Below, piece by piece: positions 20,756 to 25,184 of a stretch of DNA of 25,184 nucleotides. Under the pieces are notes generated by a model. That model was not told where the DNA came from, did not search any database, and saw only the letters and a list, made by a program, of their open reading frames with translations. Position numbers and translations under genes: made by a program. The stretch comes from a virus: positions 1-25,184 of IMG/VR virus record IMGVR_UViG_3300007509_000058. One strand, written 5' to 3'. How positions within the stretch are numbered: position 1 is the stretch's first letter; each line of letters begins with the position of its first letter.

Positions 20756-22027
20756 CTACCCCACAAAGATGCCGGCAGGCACGTTTTGGAGGACCTTGGC
20801 AGTAGAATCTTGCAACGTAGAGTCAACCGTGGCCATTTCTGCGTATGTAAGCTCATCCAGAGTAGTTTTCAGTTCTTCTCTTAGAGCATCTTGCTCTGAT
20901 TTTGATTGCGAAAGCAAATCTGATGCATTTAAGGTTACACTCTCACCAGGAATGGGAACAGTTGAGAACTTTCCGCGCACTTGTCCTAAGATTTCCTTCG
21001 TGAGGGCAAGTGCGAATCGCCGAATCCATTGCTTGCCAATTGCATTGATATTTTCATACGGAATATTCTGGAACGGCAACGTATTCATATTATTGATACC
21101 ATCGATACCGGATTTTGGCTGTCCTGCGCCTTCTTCCCATGGCGCATATTGTTGATCGATCGTAAACTCAACCCAAATCTTTTTAGGGCTTGTATCATCG
21201 GGACGGGGGAAAATCCTTAAATTATTATCTTTTAATTCATATGAATAATGCGAAATTCGAGTCCACAAGGCATCTTCGTATGCCATGGCTTGGAGTTTGT
21301 TTTGCCATGTTGGAACAATTTCAAAGGTAGAGTCATCAGCATACTGTCCATACGTCCTCATATTGCCGACAACTGAAAATCCGCCATAATATCCATAAAA
21401 TCGCCACATTGCTCGGGGGGTCTTAAAGAATACTTTCCGGATTATTACCCTTTTATCCTTAATTTGATCATAGTAAGGAAGTGACGGAGTTAAAGCCGAA
21501 GATGCCGAAAGGAGTGTCTGCAAATCATAATCTTGTTGCTGAGACACCCGATCGATAGATCCCGAATAAATTGGTAGCGTGCCTCCGAGTCCAACTTCCG
21601 TGATGGTTCTATCAGAAACGCGGCGGGCGAAGCCATAATCAAACCTAGGATATTTAAGGCTAACATCTATTCCTTCAAGATCGTCGCCGCTAACGATTTG
21701 ACCGTCCTGGTCAAAAGATGCAGTCTGTGCTCCTAACAAATTAGATAACGAATTCTTACTCTGATGAATATTAACAATATAGGAATATTCTAAAACGGCT
21801 TCCTCATAAGCAGCGTAAACACTACCCTCGGCCAATTCAATATCCAGAACATCTCCTCCAAGCTTCTTATAGGTATATGCCACTTGGTCGGAGGCGCCGG
21901 ATAGGAAAGCATCCGACCCGGCATATATACCGAATGGGAGGGTTACTGCCACCATGGATGCAGACCCAGTTGCTGTTAAAACATTCGAATTGGTTGTTGA
22001 GCGCGGATTTAAATTTGGAATTGCCAT
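20756..22027 (-). CDS. Candidate neck / head-completion protein (gp13-like)
   Basis: The 423-aa protein lies between the capsid and tail terminator genes, where neck proteins are expected. A well-ordered middle includes LEYSYIVNIHQSKNSLSNLLG (79-99), YPRFDYGFARRVSDRTITEVG and AMWRFYGYYGG. A C-terminal helical part (LTKEILGQVRGKFSTVPIPG, then QSKSEQDALREELKTTLDEL) follows. EILGQVRGKFxxxPxPG with NASDLL resembles the end of head-tail connector proteins of T4-like phages. T4 gp13 is 309 aa. A late promoter motif and AAGAGAG ribosome binding site precede the ATG. Virion role likely; equivalence to gp13 (or a gp13/gp14 merger) is inferred from position. Confidence 0.6.
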   Translation of the reverse strand: MAIPNLNPRSTTNSNVLTATGSASMVAVTLPFGIYAGSDAFLSGASDQVAYTYKKLGGDVLDIELAEGSVYAAYEEAVLEYSYIVNIHQSKNSLSNLLGAQTASFDQDGQIVSGDDLEGIDVSLKYPRFDYGFARRVSDRTITEVGLGGTLPIYSGSIDRVSQQQDYDLQTLLSASSALTPSLPYYDQIKDKRVIIRKVFFKTPRAMWRFYGYYGGFSVVGNMRTYGQYADDSTFEIVPTWQNKLQAMAYEDALWTRISHYSYELKDNNLRIFPRPDDTSPKKIWVEFTIDQQYAPWEEGAGQPKSGIDGINNMNTLPFQNIPYENINAIGKQWIRRFALALTKEILGQVRGKFSTVPIPGESVTLNASDLLSQSKSEQDALREELKTTLDELTYAEMATVDSTLQDSTAKVLQNVPAGIFVG

Positions 22028-22052
22028 GGATGTCTCTCTTATAATCTAATAC

Positions 22053-22059
22053 TAAATAG
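22053..22059 (-). promoter_or_regulatory. Putative late promoter element CTATTTA
   Basis: The minus strand reads TTTCTATTTAGTATTAG at the foot of the capsid terminator, 25 nt before the neck-protein ATG. It shares one base with the stem. Confidence 0.65.
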
Positions 22060-22090
22060 AAAGCCCCGCCTCAAAAGAGACGGGGCTTTC
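22059..22090 (-). terminator. Strong hairpin terminator after the major capsid gene
   Basis: Arms 22077-22090 and 22059-22072 form a 14-bp stem with one G-U pair and a UUUU loop on the minus strand (GAAAGCCCCGTCTC-TTTT-GAGGCGGGGCTTTC). The 3' side ends CTTTCTATTT. Placed 27 nt after the capsid stop, it would limit read-through from the most abundant late mRNA. Confidence 0.85.
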
Positions 22091-22117
22091 ACTATTTTGA
22101 CCTTACGTCAAGTATGT

Positions 22118-23869
22118 CTAGACTAAGTCGCGAACGACAACCAATCCGTACATGTCAGGACGAACCATCTTCTTGGCATATCGAGTCATCACGCCCTTGC
22201 GAGGCACGAAGTCTTCAACGCCGAAGATCGTCGGGGTGGTCTGCAGCGGCACATAAGGTGCATACACATAACCACTCTCAAGGAAACTACTTCCACGTCG
22301 TCCAACAAGGACAAGCTGACGTGGGAAGTAAGGATCGACCATAATGTCGAACTTCTTCGAAAGCGAACCAACCTTAATAGCACCCGCGTCGCCGCGGTCA
22401 CTATCGGCAGTCACATTGGCACGGAAGCCAGCAGTGAACTCAAGGATGTTGGCAACTTCAGGCGAACAAACGACAAAGTTGGCAGCACCGCGGAGAGTCT
22501 TGCGGTGGATCTGTGCAGAGACATCGTTGATAGTTTCAACAAGAGTCTCGTACCACTCACTCACGTTACCCGTGAAGTCAGGAGTACCACTGGCACCGAT
22601 TTCGGCACCGGTCTCGCGGTTCAGGAAACGACCTGGAGCGCGTGACCAAAAGCGGGTACCAGCAGTGGCACCGCGGACGAGGTCCTCAAGGATCTCGCGA
22701 TCGATCTCAAGAGCAATCTGCTCCGAGAGGATCTGTGTAAGCTCAACCTCTGCGTCAAGGTTGTGGTAGGCGTTAAGATCTTGTCCTAACTCCGGAGTCC
22801 ACTTAGCCTTGAGCTTCTTGGTGATAGCTGTAACAGCCACAGAGTCGACCTTGATGTCGATCTCGGGGATGTTAGCCTCATTCTCCAAGCCCCACAGAGG
22901 ATCACCGATGACACTACCAAGAGCACCACCAGACTGGAAATCGTCTGTGATTGTGAACGATGCGGTATCGCATGCAGCGAGCGCGATCGAAGACGCGTCG
23001 GCAGAGCCGGTTGTGCTTGTATCCATCACAAAAAGAATCTGCGTGGAATCACGGAAATCCTCACGTGTCAGGCGTCGCACCTGGCGAGCGCTCGACAGAG
23101 GAGCGGTGCCGATGGCGCCGTCCCACAGTGTAATGGTAACAAAGTCTTCAGCGTTCCACTGATCAGTGCTCGGCGAGATATCACTCGCGGCGCACTGTGC
23201 CACAGCGACATACGAACCCGACAGATCCGGATCGAAGTCGACGAGGCGATCTCCATCAGCTGCAGACTGTGCTGCAGTACGACCGGTACCACTGGCGCCG
23301 GTCCAAGAAGACGGAACACCCACAGTACCCGAAGCAACAATTGTCAGTGACACGGCAGCTGAACTGGTCGGAGACGAGTAACCGTTATTGAGTGCGTACG
23401 GACCAGCTTCTGCGTTCTGCCCTGTGAGCAGCACACCGCCGGTGAGTTCCGAACCAATTCGTCCGCCACCATAGAGCGACTGCTCCTCGCCCGCCAAGCC
23501 GTAACCGACTCGGGGGAGACCCGGACCACTTGTAGATGTGGTGAAGTCCAGGAAGAAGATGAGACCACTGGGTAGACTCATCGGTTGAACGCTAACGAGT
23601 TCGTTGGCGATCAGGTTGCCGAATACACGGCGAACGAGGGGGAATGCGACAGCCGCAAAACCCTCAACGTCTCCGCCCGCCATGGACGAAGACTCACGGA
23701 GAAGCTCTTTTGCCTGATTCTCAAGCAAACGGGCCATACCGTTCCGAACCGTATCATCACCGAGACCCTCAAGAAGACCTGTGTTCTCCCACTTAGAAAT
23801 GAGAGCAGAGCCTTCCGCAGAAAGGTCGCGATTAACGATACCTTCGGTCAATTTCTGTACAATAGACAT
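22118..23869 (-). CDS. 23: Major capsid protein, gp23-like
   Basis: The 583-aa protein is the HK97-fold shell subunit. RRVFGNLIANELVSVQPMSLPSG (85-107) matches T4 'RRAIPNLIAFDICGVQPMNSPTG'. KKLKAKWTPELGQDLNAYH with EVELTQILSEQIALEIDREIL matches the T4 spine-helix region, and the C-terminus has GYVYAPYVPLQTTP. The expected gp21 cleavage is in LLRE-S, after E59, removing the N-terminal delta domain (T4 cuts after E65). An insertion of Ser/Thr/Gly-rich sequence (about 160-310) makes it about 60 aa longer than gp23. The ATG at 23869 has CTAGGAGGTTATATTA upstream, the best ribosome binding site in the window. The scaffold gene precedes it by 21 nt and a strong terminator follows. Confidence 0.96.
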   Translation of the reverse strand: MSIVQKLTEGIVNRDLSAEGSALISKWENTGLLEGLGDDTVRNGMARLLENQAKELLRESSSMAGGDVEGFAAVAFPLVRRVFGNLIANELVSVQPMSLPSGLIFFLDFTTSTSGPGLPRVGYGLAGEEQSLYGGGRIGSELTGGVLLTGQNAEAGPYALNNGYSSPTSSAAVSLTIVASGTVGVPSSWTGASGTGRTAAQSAADGDRLVDFDPDLSGSYVAVAQCAASDISPSTDQWNAEDFVTITLWDGAIGTAPLSSARQVRRLTREDFRDSTQILFVMDTSTTGSADASSIALAACDTASFTITDDFQSGGALGSVIGDPLWGLENEANIPEIDIKVDSVAVTAITKKLKAKWTPELGQDLNAYHNLDAEVELTQILSEQIALEIDREILEDLVRGATAGTRFWSRAPGRFLNRETGAEIGASGTPDFTGNVSEWYETLVETINDVSAQIHRKTLRGAANFVVCSPEVANILEFTAGFRANVTADSDRGDAGAIKVGSLSKKFDIMVDPYFPRQLVLVGRRGSSFLESGYVYAPYVPLQTTPTIFGVEDFVPRKGVMTRYAKKMVRPDMYGLVVVRDLV

Positions 23870-23890
23870 TAATATAACCTCCTAGTATTA

Positions 23891-24991
23891 TTATTGTTTT
23901 GTTAAACCTGCTAAATGCAGCATTCGATCCATTTTAGGATCTTTTGTTGCCGGGTTGTTTTTCTTAGAGTTGAGCAAAAGCGATACAGGTCTTTGAACGG
24001 CTTCACGAAGTGTTTCGGGGCGACGGGGATCAGCCGACGTTCCACTCACTGCGTTTTGAATTGTTTCATAGATTATGTTCGCTTCTTCAACAGAATTGGC
24101 AGATTGAACAGCTTCGACAATATTACTTTTTTGTCGCTCATTCAGGGAGGCGCTGCTTAGTGCCTTGTTTTGATAAACAAGTTTGGCGTTTTCCAAGTTC
24201 AACCTTGTGAGTTGATCCTTGGATTCAATTAAAAGAGCACGAAGCTCTCTTGTTGATTCATTAAGGTCAGAGATCTTAGATTCATAGAGCCCAGCATCCG
24301 ATACCACATCGGGGGCGGTATGTACGGTCTCTTCGATCTCTTCTTCTTCGAGATGGGCGGCTGCTGCTTCCTCCATAGCCTCGTCATTAGCTTGGACGAC
24401 ACTATTATAAGCAGACCCCTCAGCGGACCAGCCTTGGGGGCGCGCAACCATATCTACCACTAGCTCTTCAACCAAAGAGGATAACAGTTCTTCGGTGAGG
24501 GCGATATCTTCATCTTCTTCTAATCCTGTTTTGGCATCTCCGCGCAAGTCGGCAGCGTCGATGGGACCGGGTTCGTTTGGATCTTCCACGGTGGCGGCAT
24601 CGTCGTCGGGATTCACTGACACAGCGACCTCAGCAAGGTCCATTGCAGCTTCAGTCGCAGGTATCAAGTCTGCTGGGGTCAAGTCGGCTCCTTCTGCGTC
24701 GATGCGCTCCTTAAGCGCATCAAAGTCGATCTCGATCAGTTCTTCGGTGGCTGCGCCTTCGAGTTCTTCGTTTTGAAATGCGTAGGGAACGTCTTCGGTA
24801 AAGGTAGCGTCGGCGCCATCCTCTTCGGATTCTTCCAGACCAAGTCCTAGTTCGTCCTGCTCTAAAAGTGTAGTAAGGGCGCCTTTTACTTCCGCGGAAT
24901 ACTTCTCTAAAACGGCATTCTCTGCGTTTTTAAGGGCGGCTTCCTTGAGGGCTTTAGCGTCTACAATCGCTTCTTCTAATAGTGAAGACAT
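23891..24991 (-). CDS. 22: Prohead core scaffold, gp22-like
   Basis: The 366-aa protein is very acidic and mostly helical. It has an N-terminal helix (LEEAIVDAKALKEAALKNAENAVLEKY, 4-30), a long Glu/Asp/Ala region (about 45-235) and a coiled coil (about 238-282, ESKISDLNESTRELRALLIE). The C-terminus is basic (LLNSKKNNPATKDPKMDRML). This resembles T4 gp22 (269 aa), the internal core on which gp23 assembles and which the prohead protease then digests. Many LxE tripeptides are present, fitting that fate. It directly precedes the capsid gene, as in T4. The ATG at 24991 has TTTGGAGTT upstream and a CTATTTA motif. Confidence 0.85.
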   Translation of the reverse strand: MSSLLEEAIVDAKALKEAALKNAENAVLEKYSAEVKGALTTLLEQDELGLGLEESEEDGADATFTEDVPYAFQNEELEGAATEELIEIDFDALKERIDAEGADLTPADLIPATEAAMDLAEVAVSVNPDDDAATVEDPNEPGPIDAADLRGDAKTGLEEDEDIALTEELLSSLVEELVVDMVARPQGWSAEGSAYNSVVQANDEAMEEAAAAHLEEEEIEETVHTAPDVVSDAGLYESKISDLNESTRELRALLIESKDQLTRLNLENAKLVYQNKALSSASLNERQKSNIVEAVQSANSVEEANIIYETIQNAVSGTSADPRRPETLREAVQRPVSLLLNSKKNNPATKDPKMDRMLHLAGLTKQ

Positions 24992-25025
24992 AGAATTAAC
25001 TCCAAATCTGATGACTTATCAAAAA

Positions 25026-25032
25026 TAAATAG
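25026..25032 (-). promoter_or_regulatory. Putative late promoter element CTATTTA
   Basis: The minus strand reads GAACTATTTATTTTTG, 34 nt before the scaffold ATG, in the 77-nt gap behind the partial gene. It would head the scaffold-capsid unit. Confidence 0.65.
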
Positions 25033-25068
25033 TTCGTAAGATAGGGAAATGACTAATAGTTGTGATAA

Positions 25069-25184
25069 TCACATCAAGCTGTTATCCATCGTCCTCATTG
25101 CTTCGGGCGAAATAAAGGATGCTTCTTCAACTTGCTCCAGATCTGAGAGCGCTTGTTGGCGCTGTGCTTGTGCTGTTGTATACG
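25069..25184 (-). CDS. C-terminal end of an unidentified head gene
   Basis: The last 37 codons and a TGA are present; the gene enters from the right edge. The peptide is Gln/Ala-rich then acidic (TTAQAQRQQALSDLEQVEEA) and ends SFISPEAMRTMDNSLM. This is the only frame of the three without an early stop up to the gap before the scaffold gene. In T4 the gene in this position is the prohead protease (21), with the portal (20) further upstream, so one of these is the natural guess. The fragment itself has no diagnostic motif. Confidence 0.45.
   Translation of the reverse strand, partial: YTTAQAQRQQALSDLEQVEEASFISPEAMRTMDNSLM

Noticed and set aside
25069-25184. Naming the right-edge fragment as prohead protease gp21
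   Set aside because: T4 gene order suggests it, but the 37 residues contain no protease motif and a portal end is equally possible.
1-25184. tRNA genes, CRISPR arrays, insertion sequences, integrase or attachment sites
   Set aside because: Looked for on both strands by eye; no cloverleaf, spaced repeat array, transposase or recombinase was seen.

Overview
The window looks like a contiguous part of a tailed phage of the T4-like (myovirus) lineage. Every gene I can support lies on the minus strand, so transcription runs from high to low coordinates. Structural genes recognisable by T4 homology are: scaffold (gp22-like), major capsid (gp23), tail terminator (gp15), sheath (gp18), tube (gp19), gp26/gp51-like assembly proteins, tape measure, a probable tube initiator, a LysM wedge protein and a large hub protein. 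Replication and recombination proteins include a short family A DNA polymerase, a gp32-like ssDNA-binding protein, a UvsX/RecA recombinase and the start of a FEN/RNase H-type nuclease. A polymerase-only PolA, with the exonuclease domain absent, differs from T4's family B polymerase and recalls Rhodothermus phage RM378, where exonuclease and polymerase are separate genes. A 'far-T4' relationship is therefore plausible, but this is inference. The host cannot be named; most starts have an AGGAG-type ribosome binding site, so a bacterium with ordinary Shine-Dalgarno usage is expected.
Layout in direction of transcription. 25184-20756: end of an unidentified gene, scaffold, major capsid, capsid terminator, candidate neck protein. 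20752-16265: tail terminator, sheath, sheath terminator, tube. 16246-11232: gp26-like protein, a gp51-like frame reachable only by frameshifting, a small unknown, tape measure, tube initiator, LysM wedge. 11214-6224: 1201-aa hub protein and a 460-aa unknown. 6215-3058: polA, MazG-like pyrophosphohydrolase and a tubulin/FtsZ-like protein, coupled by ATGA overlaps, then the ssDNA-binding protein. 2997-727: Hc1-like protein, acidic unknown, Smr-domain protein, a 54-aa membrane protein not previously evident, uvsX. 692-1: a probable internal head protein, a small membrane protein, then a strong sigma70-type promoter driving the nuclease gene.
Regulation. A 7-mer, CTATTTA (minus strand), lies 18-34 nt upstream of six start codons. 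Five belong to virion genes; the sixth precedes the 121-aa gene in the replication half, whose N-terminus resembles a capsid-targeting peptide. I read it as the phage's late promoter element. At two sites it directly abuts a strong hairpin behind the most highly expressed genes (capsid, sheath). The middle region has different signals: a hairpin over the tubulin-like stop codon in the gp32 leader, and a duplicated, covarying hairpin before the Hc1-like gene and the next gene. The best leads are the +1/-2 frameshift in the gp26/gp51 pair, the divergent tubulin-like protein inside the replication operon, the late-promoter motif, and the duplicated RNA element. There is no gene-free stretch above 300 bases, and I saw no tRNA, CRISPR, insertion sequence or integrase.
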